DNA of 64,000 nucleotides, from positions 1,488,001 through 1,552,000 of the forward strand of contig NZ_AP026800.1 in the NCBI RefSeq assembly GCF_033095945.1. The letters run 5' to 3'. The position numbers and the translations under genes are program-made. This stretch comes from Bombiscardovia apis. GTDB taxonomy: Bacteria; Actinomycetota; Actinomycetes; Actinomycetales; Bifidobacteriaceae. Below, in pieces: positions 36,244 through 46,887 of this stretch. Below the pieces are notes generated by a model. The model saw only the letters and a list, made by a program, of their open reading frames with translations. It ran no database searches and was not told where the DNA came from. Within the stretch, counting starts at the first letter, position 1; each line of letters opens with the position of its first letter.

Positions 36244-39200
36244 ATGCGTGGTTTCCGTTCAGCCAGCGCAGTTGTGCTCGCACTAGCTCTAGCCCTCCTG
36301 GGGGGGGGGGACGTTAAAGCCTGTTCAACAGGCTCACGCTGACCCAAACCATTCTTTTCACTTATCACCTACTTCTGGCCCAGCTTCAGGCAATACAGAT
36401 GTCACTATTACTCCGTACATATTGCCCAATGTGACATTCAAACAGATTAGTTCCGGAATGGCTCATTCAGTAGCTTTAGGAAACGATGGAAATGCGTATG
36501 CGTTTGGCTCGAATTATAACGGAGCACTCGGAAACAACAATCCCTCAGTTACGGAAAGTTTCCTACCAGTCCAAGTTGTAACTCCTCCCGGCATCAAGTT
36601 CACACAGGTAAAAGTTGGTACACAAAGGGGAAACCATTCTCTCGGCCTAGGAGATGACGGATATGTATACAGTTGGGGATCCAATTTAACCGGGCAACTC
36701 GGCTTGGGAGATACTACTGCCCGATACAAACCCACAAAAATCCCTATGCCAGCTGGCGTCACACGGTTTACTAAAATAGCTGCCGGCGCTAATTTTAGTC
36801 TTGCTTTAGCCAGTAACGGCAAAGTATATGCTTGGGGCTCAAATACGGTAGATAGTGGTTTTGTGGGCGGCGGGCAGCTGGGTGTGGGAGATAGCAATTC
36901 CCGTTCCACTCCCACACTAGTAACAGCTCTTCCAAGCTCTGCAACCATAACCGATATAAGCTCATTAACTTATAAATCCGCCGCCATCGGTTCAGATGGA
37001 ACTATTTACTTGTGGGGTCCAAGCGGCCAACCTAGCAACTCCGCCTTATCTTGCCCACCTCCCGCAGGATACAAATACAATAGCGTTACCGTCGGCGACA
37101 ACACTTATAGTGCGACAGCTACTGACGGCAACACTTACATGTGGGGCAGTACTAGTAAGGGACAGTTTGGCGACGGAACCGGTAATGGGGTCAGTACTCC
37201 AAGCGTGAATGCCCCTACAGTTGTTCATCCTCTCATGCCAGCGGGAGTTCATATCACCAAGATGAGCAGAGGATCCGCTTTCACCGTCGCCTTAGGAGAT
37301 AATGGCAAAGCATACGCGTGGGGAGAAGGCGCCTACGGGCAACTCGGAAATCAGGCTACCTCTAATCAATGGAGAGCGAGCGGTACGCCCGGAGATAATC
37401 AGTGGGTTGCCACCCCTATTGAAGTGGATCAGCCGGCGGGAGTACTTTTTACCGATATTGCTGCGAGTTATAACAGCTCTTTCGCCTTGGGTAATGATGG
37501 CAATACATACGGTTGGGGACTAAACGGCTTCGGCCTCCTTGGACACGGAACAGGCATAACATATTATGAGTCTCCTGTTCGAGTCGGAGGAGATGTTCGT
37601 ATTACAAAAGTAACCTTCGACACTACTGTGGTCTCCGGCAGCATCAACACAGTTTCAGGCTCTTGGACCGGCAAGTCGCCGGCACACACAGCAGGAACAA
37701 TCAATGTATACGTTGAATGGTCCATCGGAGGCGTTGCGCAGCCGACCGATACATTGAGGTATCTTTACCTTCCCCCGTTCACTGTCCACTTTGATTTGGG
37801 CGCTGCCTCAGGCCACACCAGCAGCCCTGCACCAGCAGACCAAATTATTTCCGCTGGCGAGAACAAGCCCATTAAATACCCCAACCCAACGCCCACATGG
37901 GAACACCACTGGTTCACGGGTTGGACTACTAACGGCACTGACTACTGGGACTTTACCAAACCCGTCACCAGCAGTATGACTTTGACCGCTAAATGGGAGG
38001 AATGGTCCTTCACCCTCAACCCAGCCGTCGGCCCCGCCAGTGGTGGTAACACGGTCAACATCACCCCACCCAGCCCACCAAATGGCATCGTCTACCAGCA
38101 AATCAGCGCAGGTTATTACCTCTCACTAGCCATAGGCTCGGACGGTAACACGTATGCGTGGGGCAACAACCAATACGGCCAATTGGGAGACAACACCACC
38201 ACCAACCGCAAGCTACCAGTCAAGGTACATACCCCAACCAACGTGCATTTCACCGCTATCAGCGCAGGCGGCTACCACGCCCTAGCGCTCGGCGATGACG
38301 GCAACGTCTACGCTTGGGGACTGAACCGCTACGGCCAATTGGGAGATGGCACCACCATCGACAAACACAAGCCCGTCGCCGTCCACAACGGAGCCCTGCC
38401 CACAGGCCAACACTTCACCACCATCAGCGCAGGCTTCTACCACTCCGCAGCTCTCGGAACCAACTACGAAGCCTACGCTTGGGGACTCAATAACCACGGC
38501 CAATTAGGCGACGGCACCACTAGTAATTCCGCCCACGAAAGCAACGGCACCCCCTCGCACACCAGCGCCAACAAAACTGAGCCCGTCCTCACCCACCACG
38601 GAGAGCTACCCACCAACGAGCGATTCACCTCAATCAGCGCAGGATACTGGCACACCCTCGCCACCGGCAGCGACCATAGATCCTACTCTTGGGGGTTCAA
38701 CAGTAGCGGTCAGCTCGGCAACGGCATTCGAGGTAACACTAATACCATCAACGACATCCCAGTTGGCTACGACGGGGATCAAAGCGAACCTATTCTCATT
38801 CATGACGGAGCACTTCCCTCCAGTGAGCATTTCATCGCTGTAAGCGCAGGCGGATACCATTCTCTAGCGCTCGGCTCAGACGGTCAAATCTATAGCTGGG
38901 GAGAAAACAACATGGGCCAAATCGGCGACGGCACCACGTACTACGTTAAGCTTGAACCCGTACTAGTCCACCACGGAGCCTTGCCCGCCAGCGAACGATT
39001 TACTACCATCAGCGCGGGCGGCGCACACAACCTCGCTACCGGCAGCGACGGCAAGACTTACGCGTGGGGATGGAACGCATACGATCAGATAGGCGACGGT
39101 AGCGACACGGATAAAAGCGAACCCGTCCTCACCCACAGCGGCGCACTCCAAGCCACAGGCCGCTTCACCACCATCAGCGCCGGCGGCTGGCATAATCTCG

Positions 39201-39667
39201 CTATAGGTACCGACAAACATACCTACGCCTGGGGTTGGAACGACGGTGGCCTCCTCGGCGACAGTACTACTCTCGACAGAAACGAACCTATACAAGTTGG
39301 TTTACAAGAGCTCCTCGTCGCTGGCATCACTTTCGACCAAACCGAAGCCACACCAGCCCCCATCTGGGACAGCACCAACGAAACATGGAAAGTCAGCGCT
39401 CCGGCACACAACCCCGGTCAAATCACTACCAACATCCACTGGACCCTGGACGGAATCGCCCAAGCTGACTACTCCCTCCCTTACACCTACCAATGGAACC
39501 TCCCTACAGCTGGAGCCATTCCACTTCGACGTCTCACCGGCGCAAGTTTCATAGCCCTCACCAGTCTCGCGACTGTAGTGTGTGCAAGTCACGAAATAAG
39601 TAAACACCGCCAGCGCACGCAGGGCAAGCACTCAACACGCCCCATGCCAGCCGAAGCAACACGTTAG
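36244..39667 (+). CDS. Phase-variable RCC1-repeat surface protein, gene 2 (OFF)
   Basis: ATG 36244 encodes a signal peptide (MRGFRSASAVVLALALALL) that meets 11 G and then stops at TGA 36340-36342. The body frame continues as TLKPVQQAHA (AHA cleavage); 10 or 13 G would join them into ~1140 residues. The body has RCC1 repeats (~64-450, for example LGLGDDGYVYSWGSNLTGQL), a Listeria-Bacteroides B-repeat (~513-585), a short IPT-like strand (LNPAVGPASGGNTV) and a second RCC1 propeller (~615-1018, with repeated SAGGYHALALGDDGNVYAWG units). The end is LPTAG (39500-39514), a hydrophobic segment and a basic tail, a sorting-like signal. Asn/Thr/Gly-rich. An adhesin function is inferred from architecture. 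Confidence 0.8.
36300..36310 (+). repeat. G11 homopolymer tract, surface gene 2
   Basis: Eleven G within the signal-peptide region; 10 or 13 would place the RCC1 body in frame with ATG 36244. Confidence 0.9.
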
Positions 39668-39811
39668 AGCCGCTCAACCCAAGAGAACAGGCTTGTGCTT
39701 TCAAGTTCCCTTGAGTTGAGCTACGCTGGGAGGTCTGGCGATGACGACTATGGAACAGGCAAATTACGCGCTTGGGGATTGGGTTGGGCGCGAGTGCTCC
39801 GGTTGTAATGG

Positions 39812-39950
39812 TAGACTGGGCTACTAGTTAGGGGCGGTATTGCGCGCAAACTGGTTGGGGAACCATACTCGACGCACTCGCCCAATTGCACAGTTTTCAA
39901 GTTTTACACGGGCCAAGCGCTGCCGAGCGCTCTACAAGCCCATTTGGAGG
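39812..39950 (+). promoter_or_regulatory. Promoter and structured 5' leader of surface gene 3
   Basis: Extended -10 TGGTAGACT ending at 39817. Nested helices: GGGCG (39832-39836)/CGCCC (39879-39883), GCG (39844-39846)/CGC (39873-39875), TGGTT (39852-39856)/AACCA (39861-39865) with a GGGG loop. The second hairpin pairs GGGC (39910-39913)/GCCC (39938-39941) with inner AGCGCT (39916-39921)/AGCGCT (39926-39931). GGAGG (39946-39950) precedes ATG 39955. The inner stems of genes 2 and 3 differ in sequence but keep pairing. Confidence 0.5.
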
Positions 39951-39954
39951 GGTT

Positions 39955-42900
39955 ATGCGACACATTCGCATGGCGAGCGCCGTGGCGGCGCTCCTATCCT
40001 TGACCATCCTGGGGGGGGGGGTCCGCTAGTTTAGCGGCACCCGCACACGCAAACCCAACCCCACAAGCCCAGTCAAACCCCCTCACCCGCGGCGGCACCC
40101 CAAGCTCCGAAACCGTAGACGGTTTCACCCTCACCCCCACCAGAGGAGTAGCCAACGCTCCAGCAACAGCTAATATCACTCCTCCTACACCGCCAACTGG
40201 TATTACAGTCACTCAGGTATCCAGCCGGGGTAATGGGAATCTGGCGCTTGGTTCAGACGGACACATTTACATGTGGGGAGGCGATCAAACTCGAGCGATT
40301 CCGATTCGCACCCCGGACGGTGTCCAGTTTGTAAAAATCAGCAGGGGCTGGGGCCATAATCTTGCGCTAAGTAACGACGGACATGTCTACGCTTGGGGCG
40401 GTAACTACTGGGGTCAATTAGGTACAGTTCTCGATGGAGGTGTTTCTTCCACTCGTGTTCCGGTGGATATTACTAGTCGAATACCAATGAGGCCCGGTGC
40501 AACAATCACCCAAATCAGCGCAAGCGAATCGCATTCACTCGTGTTAGACAGTGACGGTCGCGTATACGCCTTTGGCAGCAACGAATTTGGACAGCTAGGC
40601 AACACCTCAAATATACATACTCGCAATCCGAATAGTACACCTACACAAGTCACGGGAGGAGCTCTTCCTGCGAAAGTTATCGAAATCAGCGCAGGAGGGC
40701 TGCACTCACTGGTCGTTGGCAGTGATCATCGTGTATACGCATGGGGTTCTAATGATTCGGGCCAGCTCGGTAATGCCGCGAATCTCAACGTGGAGACAGC
40801 TAACCCGACACCAGTCGTAGTTTCAGGCGGAGCTTTACCAAGCAGCGTTATCCAAATCGATGCTGGCGGACGCAGCTCAATGGCCCTAGGAAGCGACCAC
40901 CAAGCCTACATCTGGGGAGAAACCGGATTCTCACCCGTCAGCTACCTGCCTCTATCCGTGCGATACAGCCACCCCCGAGGCAGTATTTTACCGCCAAGTA
41001 TTCTTCAAATCAGCGTCAGCAAAAATGGAAACGCATACGGTACTTCTCCTTCCTTTGACCACGCTGTTCTTTTAGGCAGTGACCACAAAGCTTACGGCTG
41101 GGGCGACAATTCTTTTGGTCAACTTGGTGTCCACCCCAATGTGTGTTATCTAGCCGGTTCCGGAATGTATCAGATTACGAACTCTGCGCTTCCCGCTTCA
41201 ATAGAACAAGTAAGCGTAGGAAACAGACACACTTTACTTTTGGGCAGCAACCACCAAGCATACACTTTTGGCACCAATTACGGCGCACAGCTCGGCAACG
41301 GCGGTAACGATTACCCCAACATCAGTGTTGCCTGCCATCCAGACCCCTATCAGGTGCCTATGCCTAAACCAACTATCACAAGTGTCACGTTCGATGGAAC
41401 CACTGCCAGTAAACGGTCAGATAATCCAACCACCGGCGCATGGACCGTCAACGTACCCCTACACCCAGTAGGAAAAGTACTCGTCAAAGTCAACTGGAGC
41501 CTCACCTACACAGAAAGCAACGGAAGAATCTCTACTGTCGTGCAAAGCGCTATTACACTGCACTACGAATACAAAGTCATCTACACCATCCGCTTCGACC
41601 TCGGCGAAGGAGCCGGCAAAGCCACAGGCCCACCCGACCAAACCGTCTACAACGACGAACCCCTCGACTGGCCCACCGAACCAACTTGGGCAGGGCACCA
41701 GTTTACGGGCTGGTTTAAGGCGGATGGGGCGCCTTGGAACCTGGCTGACCCAGTTACTGCGAACATGACGTTGACTGCTCGCTGGGATCATTTCAGTTTC
41801 GACATCACCCCCAAAGCCGGCCCCGTGGCAGGCAACATCCCCGTCACCATCAGCGTCAACCCTAAAACCACCAGCCTGCGCTTTACGCAAATCAGTGGAG
41901 GGGCCTTCCATACACTGGCTATCGGCTCAGATGGGAACACTTACGCTTGGGGTAGCAATCAGTATGGTCAGCTCGGCGATAACACCAACGCAAACCGGAA
42001 GCTACCCACTCGGGTACAAACCCCAGCAGGCGTGCACTTCGTTCAAGTCAGCACAGGCAGCGCGTTCTCGCTTGCTCTCGGCGATGACTACAACGTCTAC
42101 GCTTGGGGCTGGAACGCTTTCGGCCAGCTCGGCAACAATACCAACACAGGCGGCGGTAACACCAACACCACTGCTAACCCCCTGCCAGTGAAAGTAACCG
42201 GCGGTAGCCTACCCGCCAACGCTATCACCCAAGTCAGCGCAGGCACATGTCACGCGCTAGCACTAGACAATCAAGGCCGTATCCATGCTTGGGGTTGGAA
42301 CAACCACGGACAACTGGGCAACAATACAAACACTGGTAACGGAGATGCGAACACGTTCGCAAACCCCACGCCAGTGCGAGTGAGCGGGGGTAGTCTACCG
42401 GCTACTGGTATCACCCAAATCAGCACTAGAGGACATCATGGCATGGCTCTCGATACTCAAGGCCGTGTCTATGCTTGGGGTTGGAATGTTACCGGTCAGC
42501 TCGGCAACAGCACCAACGCCACCGGAGGCAACTGGACTGCTGATACCACAGCGAACCCCACACCAACCCAGGTAAGCGGAGGACTCCTACCCGCCACAGG
42601 TATCATCCAAATCAGCACAGGCTTTGACTTTTCCATGGCTTTAGACAGTCAAAGTCGCATCTACACATGGGGAGACAACAGCAGTGGCCAACTCGGCCGG
42701 TCGGTCAACAATCATATCGAGACCCCGAACCCGGTACCCGGGAGAGCTAGCGGCGGTAGCCTGCCAGCCAGTGGCATCAAACAAATCAGCGCAGGCACCC
42801 AGTATGCTCTCGCACTCGACACCAGCGGCCGCATCCACGCATGGGGCAGCAACATGTATGGTCAGCTTGGCACCTCACGCAACAACTACACATCAAGCTA

Positions 42901-43468
42901 CACGCCAACACAAATAACCGGCGGCAGCCTGCCCAGCACTGTCAATCAAATAAGTGCAGGAGGTCAACATGTCTTGGCACTCAGCCCAGACGGCAGCCCC
43001 TACGCATGGGGCAAAAACAGCGATGGCCAGCTCGGCGACGACACCAACAGCTTGCCAGACTACTACCGGCCAGACCCCCAACCAGTACAAGCCAACAAAA
43101 TCGACATCAGCTCAGCCGAATTCGGCGACATCGCCCACGCCATAACCCCCACCTACCAAACAGGCAGCGGCAACTGGACCGGCAACAGCCCAGCCCACCC
43201 AGACGGAACCGTACCCGTCACCATCAAATGGACCAAAAGCGGCGCAACCCAACCCGACTACACCATCACCCCCGGCTTCACCTACTACACCATGTTCACC
43301 CTCCCCCAAGCCGGAGCCATACCCCTCTACCGCATAGGAGGCGGAACCCTCTTAGCCCTGACCACCCTCGCGGCAGTAGTATACGCAGGCCACGAAATCA
43401 GCAAGCAGCGCACACAAAGCCAAGGCAAACACTCACCCCGCAGCAGCCAGGCCCAGCCCATTAAGTAA
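39955..43468 (+). CDS. Phase-variable RCC1-repeat surface protein, gene 3 (OFF)
   Basis: Same plan as gene 2. ATG 39955 encodes a signal peptide (MRHIRMASAVAALLSLTIL) that meets 11 G and a TAG at 40027-40029. The body frame continues SASLAAPAHA (AHA cleavage); 10 or 13 G join them (~1170 residues). RCC1 propeller 1 (~85-465), a B-repeat (~542-612: FDLGEGAGKATG ... GWFKADGAPWNLADP), the strand ITPKAGPVAGNIPVTI, RCC1 propeller 2 (~642-1042), then LPQAG (43301-43315), a membrane segment and a basic tail. Repeat units such as AIGSDGNTYAWGSNQYGQLG recur nearly unchanged between genes 2 and 3, consistent with duplication and possible recombination. Confidence 0.8.
40011..40021 (+). repeat. G11 homopolymer tract, surface gene 3
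   Basis: Eleven G in the signal-peptide region, in the same context (ATCCT-G11) as in gene 1; 10 or 13 would put the body in frame with ATG 39955. Confidence 0.9.
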
Positions 43469-43573
43469 AGGCAAGGCAAAACGAAAGTGAAGCCTAAAGT
43501 ACGAAGCAACAAGCAAACCGCAAGAGCAAAGCGCAAACTAAGGTAGGAATCAAAGCCAGCAATGCGCAAGCAA

Positions 43574-43642
43574 GCTGGCGGCGGGGTTGGATGTGAAGCA
43601 ATAAGCAGTTCCCCTTGCTGAACAGCCAACCCCGCCGCCAGC
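43574..43642 (+). terminator. 17-bp perfect inverted repeat after surface gene 3
   Basis: GCTGGCGGCGGGGTTGG (43574-43590) and CCAACCCCGCCGCCAGC (43626-43642) could end the surface-gene transcript, though no T-run follows. The rest of 43469-43780 holds no ORF I trust; it is A-rich and includes a 7-bp tandem repeat (CCAAAAA, 43723-43748). Confidence 0.55.
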
Positions 43643-43780
43643 GCCCGGGCACCCAACCAAGCATCAGAGCACCCAAACTCAAAGCACCCGTCAAAAAAGC
43701 GAAGCAAAACCAGCCAGCCCAAAGCCAAAAACCAAAAACCAAAAACCGAGTCTAGAAAACCTATCCTGCCTGAAAAAAAC

Positions 43781-43817
43781 AAAAAACGGCGGTATGCCTA
43801 TCGAGACATACCGCCGT
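43781..43817 (-). terminator. Terminator after ribF
   Basis: ACGGCGGTATG (43786-43796) pairs perfectly with CATACCGCCGT (43807-43817); on the minus strand it is followed by T6. Confidence 0.8.
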
Positions 43818-43833
43818 ACAAAACAGCTCTCCC

Positions 43834-45090
43834 CTAGCGTCCTTCGCTCTGCTGGGCTATGAGCAAGGAATCAGCCGCGTCTTGCTTCAACTGTTGAGCG
43901 AGCGCATCGGCGTCTGCATACTTCTCTTGGGGCCGCAAGTAGGCCAAGAACTCAACGCGCACCTTGTGTCCGTAGAGTTCCAGCCAGTCATCGCCAGCAA
44001 TAGCGTTGACCTCAAGTACCCGCTCGTAGTGCTGACCCTCGCCCGCAAAGGTCTCTTTGGAGCCGATAGAAATGTCTGCCGGCCAGCGCCAGGGCGACCC
44101 CGCTGCCAGCCGAGTTTCCTGCCCCGAGGCGGAAACGTGGGTTTGCGTGCCTTCGTCACCCTTGGCTGATTCAGCAGATTCACTCGCCTGTTCGATAGGC
44201 CCCAAATCAACTAGCCAGCCAGCATATACACCGTCGACCGGCATATAGCCTTCGTAGTCCTGACCAATATTGGCCGTCGGGTAGCCCAGTTCGCGCCCCC
44301 GCTGCTCGCCGTGGACCACTTCGCCTTCGACTGCGTGGGCATGGCCCAAAATCTCATTGGCTGCGCCCACTCGCCCGCTAGCCAGCAGGTAGCGCACGTT
44401 CGTTGAGCTCCAGGTGCGAACCTTCTTGCAGGCGTGGGCCTTGGTCCAAGCGCGCAGCTCGGCCTTGCTCATGCCTTCGAGCGGGTCGCCCGGCTCTCCG
44501 GGGCCTTGCGGCACTTGCGCTTCGATGCTCTGCGGCACCCAAGCGTCTCCGGGCCCGGCATCGTCTACAACTTCGAGCGTAAAGACGCCGGTAGCCTGAG
44601 AAAGGTCTTCGATAGCTTCGACATTGCCCGCACGCCCAGCCCCCATAGTGGCATCCCGGCCTAAGACTAGCGTGCCCATGCCCAGCTTGCCTACAAGCGC
44701 GCCGAGGAAGTAGCGGAATGATTTGGCCGCAAAAGCCAGCGTATAGCGCACGGAAAGCACCCAGTCTACGCCCAGCTCTTTCATGAGCCGCATACGCTCG
44801 GAAGCAGGCATCAGCTCGTCTGCGTCTTGCGTGGGCTCGCCCGAGGGCAGTTCCGCGCCAGAGTGGGCCTCGGCGTAAGAATGCACCCGCTTGGGGCTGG
44901 GGTCAAACATGATGACGACCGCGTATTCGCCCTGCTCGTGAGCTAGGGAGACTACCCGTTCGATGACGGCCTGGTGCCCGCGGTGCATGCCGTCGAATAC
45001 GCCTACGGTTACGACGCTCTTTTTGGTGGTCGAGAGCGTGGGCCAGTCGACAATGCCGCTGCTGTCTGGTTCGAGTCTGCTGACTTTCAT
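43834..45090 (-). CDS. ribF: Bifunctional riboflavin kinase/FAD synthetase
   Basis: 418 residues, longer than the usual ~310. The N-terminal nucleotidyltransferase domain carries GVFDGMHRGHQAVIERV and the FADS signature VIMFDPSPKRVHS. The C-terminal flavokinase domain has ELGYPTANI and later VDGVYAGW. Extra insertions of Glu/Gly/Pro-rich sequence lie after ~75, ~175-225 and ~310, typical of low-complexity growth in this genome. It makes FMN and FAD from riboflavin. It follows truB after 43 bp, the common truB-ribF arrangement. Confidence 0.93.
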   Translation of the reverse strand: MKVSRLEPDSSGIVDWPTLSTTKKSVVTVGVFDGMHRGHQAVIERVVSLAHEQGEYAVVIMFDPSPKRVHSYAEAHSGAELPSGEPTQDADELMPASERMRLMKELGVDWVLSVRYTLAFAAKSFRYFLGALVGKLGMGTLVLGRDATMGAGRAGNVEAIEDLSQATGVFTLEVVDDAGPGDAWVPQSIEAQVPQGPGEPGDPLEGMSKAELRAWTKAHACKKVRTWSSTNVRYLLASGRVGAANEILGHAHAVEGEVVHGEQRGRELGYPTANIGQDYEGYMPVDGVYAGWLVDLGPIEQASESAESAKGDEGTQTHVSASGQETRLAAGSPWRWPADISIGSKETFAGEGQHYERVLEVNAIAGDDWLELYGHKVRVEFLAYLRPQEKYADADALAQQLKQDAADSLLIAQQSEGR

Positions 45091-45133
45091 TGCTTCCTAT
45101 CTGCTTGCCACTTACTTCTAGTATGGTCTTTTT

Positions 45134-46153
45134 TCAGGCGATTTCAAGAGTAAATACGGCCGAGGGCTTGGCACTATGGTCATTTCGGCGCTCTAGGAGG
45201 GCCACCAGCTGCTCGGGGCCGCCTTCCCCACTCCCGGTGCTCAAGAGGGCTGCCGTGGGATCTGCGAGGCTTACGGGCAGGAATTGGCCGTGCTGGAGGG
45301 CTTGGGCCTGCTCTAGGCTCACTTGGGTGGTGGGCATGGCCAGTTTGGCGGCTTCCACTAGGCTGACGGCCGAGGCGAGTATCTGCTCCCGGTCTTGGTC
45401 GAGTATGGCCTTGTTGCGGGTCTGCTCTTGGCCTTGGCGGTCGGTAAAGCTATGGGCCACTGCTTGCGCGGTGAGCACACGCTGGCTTAGGGCCGGATCG
45501 GTCAAGTCAAAACGGCCGACGCGCACCCGCCTGAGCTTGGTTAAGTGCCCGCCCACGCCGAGTTCGCGGCCCAAATCTCGGCCAAGGGCGCGAATATAGG
45601 TGCCCGAAGAGCAAGAGATACGGGCTTGTACATCGATTACCGCACCTCCGTTGGCTGCTTGCGTGCGCTTCCAGCCCAGTAGGCTGAACTCGATAATGGT
45701 AATGCTTCGTGCTTTGAGTTCCACCGTTTGGCCTTGGCGGGCGAGTTCGTAGGCCCGCTTGCCGTCGACTTTGATAGCCGAGTAAGCGTTGGGCACCTGC
45801 TCAATCTGGCCGGTGTAATGGCTGGCAATGGCCTCTTCCACTTGGCTTTGGCTCAGCTGTTCGATGCGCTCAGCAGCGCCGTCTAGAGCAGGCAGTAACT
45901 GGCCTTCAGCGTCGTCAGTTTCGCTGGCTTGCCCTAAGCGGATAGTGGTTTCATAAGTCTTATCGTGGCCCACAATCACATTGAGCAAGCGGGTGGCCTG
46001 GCCAAAACCAATTACGAGCGCTCCGGTAGCCATGGGGTCTAAGGTTCCTGCATGGCCCACCCTGCGCAGTCCAAGCCGGGAGCGCACGGCAGCGACCACG
46101 TCGTGACTGGTCACGCCCTGGGGCTTGTCTACAATCAGTATCCCGCTCTTCAT
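45134..46153 (-). CDS. truB: tRNA pseudouridine(55) synthase
   Basis: 339 residues from ATG 46153 (conserved MKSGILIVDKPQGVTSHDVV start); a longer frame to 46195 adds residues unlike the family. The catalytic Asp is in VGHAGTLDPMATGALVIG. The protein makes pseudouridine 55 in the T loop of all tRNAs and acts as a tRNA chaperone. It is in the nusA-infB-rbfA-truB-ribF cluster, but a hairpin separates it from rbfA. Confidence 0.95.
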   Translation of the reverse strand: MKSGILIVDKPQGVTSHDVVAAVRSRLGLRRVGHAGTLDPMATGALVIGFGQATRLLNVIVGHDKTYETTIRLGQASETDDAEGQLLPALDGAAERIEQLSQSQVEEAIASHYTGQIEQVPNAYSAIKVDGKRAYELARQGQTVELKARSITIIEFSLLGWKRTQAANGGAVIDVQARISCSSGTYIRALGRDLGRELGVGGHLTKLRRVRVGRFDLTDPALSQRVLTAQAVAHSFTDRQGQEQTRNKAILDQDREQILASAVSLVEAAKLAMPTTQVSLEQAQALQHGQFLPVSLADPTAALLSTGSGEGGPEQLVALLERRNDHSAKPSAVFTLEIA

Positions 46154-46180
46154 GAACCCTACTGGTCGCTTTCTATAGAG

Positions 46181-46218
46181 CGAGGGCTGGCCCAACTTTT
46201 GCGTTAGGCCAGCCCTCG
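46181..46218 (-). terminator. Terminator/attenuator between rbfA and truB
   Basis: CGAGGGCTGGCC (46181-46192) pairs perfectly with GGCCAGCCCTCG (46207-46218), 7 bp past the rbfA stop. Confidence 0.65.
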
Positions 46219-46224
46219 TGTAGT

Positions 46225-46839
46225 TCAGGCTTGAGGAATTTCGCCTTCGCCTGCATCATTCAAGGAATTAAGTGCCGCAGAATCGTTGGGATCGCCGCTG
46301 TTAAAGGCCGCGATATTGTCGAATCTGCCGCTGTTGCTGGAGTCTTCACTGCCAGCAGTTTCGCCGGAATCGCCTGCCTCAGATTCTGCTTCCTCAGCTT
46401 CGTCATCGTCATGGCGGTATGGGTCGGCATCCCCTGCGTACTGGGCGTTGGCGCGCGCCTCCTCCAGCTCCTTATCGCGCTTTTGTGCCACGGTCAGCAC
46501 ATCTTCGATTTCAGTGGCCTGAGTAGGCACATCGTCGTAGATAAAGCGCAGGGTTGGCGTGAGCCGCAGGCCCGCCTTAGCCCCCACCAGAGAGCGCAGG
46601 CGGCCCGTAGCCTGACGCAAGGCCTGCTGAGCGCGTTTACGCTCGCCTTCCTCGTGCCCGGGCCTGCCGATTTGTGTCCAATACACCTTGGCAATCTGCA
46701 TGTCGTTGGTGACGCGCACTTCGGTAATGGTCACCCCATCCAGACGCTTGTCGTGCATGTGAGTTTCGAGTGAGGAAGCGATGACCCGCTGGATGAGGGA
46801 TGCTATTCTCACCGCTCTTGGATTCGTGCCAGAGGCCAC
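46225..46839 (-). CDS. rbfA: Ribosome-binding factor A with acidic tail
   Basis: 204 residues. The KH-like RbfA core occupies ~1-125 (RVIASSLETHMHDKRLDGVTI, TPTLRFIYDD). The ~75-residue C-terminal tail is dominated by Glu, Asp, Ser and Asn, and is not part of the family core. RbfA helps mature the 30S subunit and 16S rRNA 5' end. It follows infB after 48 bp in the classic nusA-infB-rbfA order. Confidence 0.92.
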   Translation of the reverse strand: MASGTNPRAVRIASLIQRVIASSLETHMHDKRLDGVTITEVRVTNDMQIAKVYWTQIGRPGHEEGERKRAQQALRQATGRLRSLVGAKAGLRLTPTLRFIYDDVPTQATEIEDVLTVAQKRDKELEEARANAQYAGDADPYRHDDDEAEEAESEAGDSGETAGSEDSSNSGRFDNIAAFNSGDPNDSAALNSLNDAGEGEIPQA

Positions 46840-46887
46840 CGCTTACTCCTTCTCGTATTCGTGTACTGCTTGCTGCAAGGGCGAGTC

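Noticed and set aside
38100..39300. Regular repeats that could suggest a CRISPR array
   Set aside because: The period is ~150 bp, the repeats are coding (RCC1 units) and they diverge like protein repeats, not like identical 25-40-bp direct repeats.
43490..43782. Minus-strand ORF downstream of surface gene 3
   Set aside because: Its amino acid pattern (Phe/Leu/Trp-rich) comes from A-rich low-complexity sequence and a large inverted repeat; no start signal.
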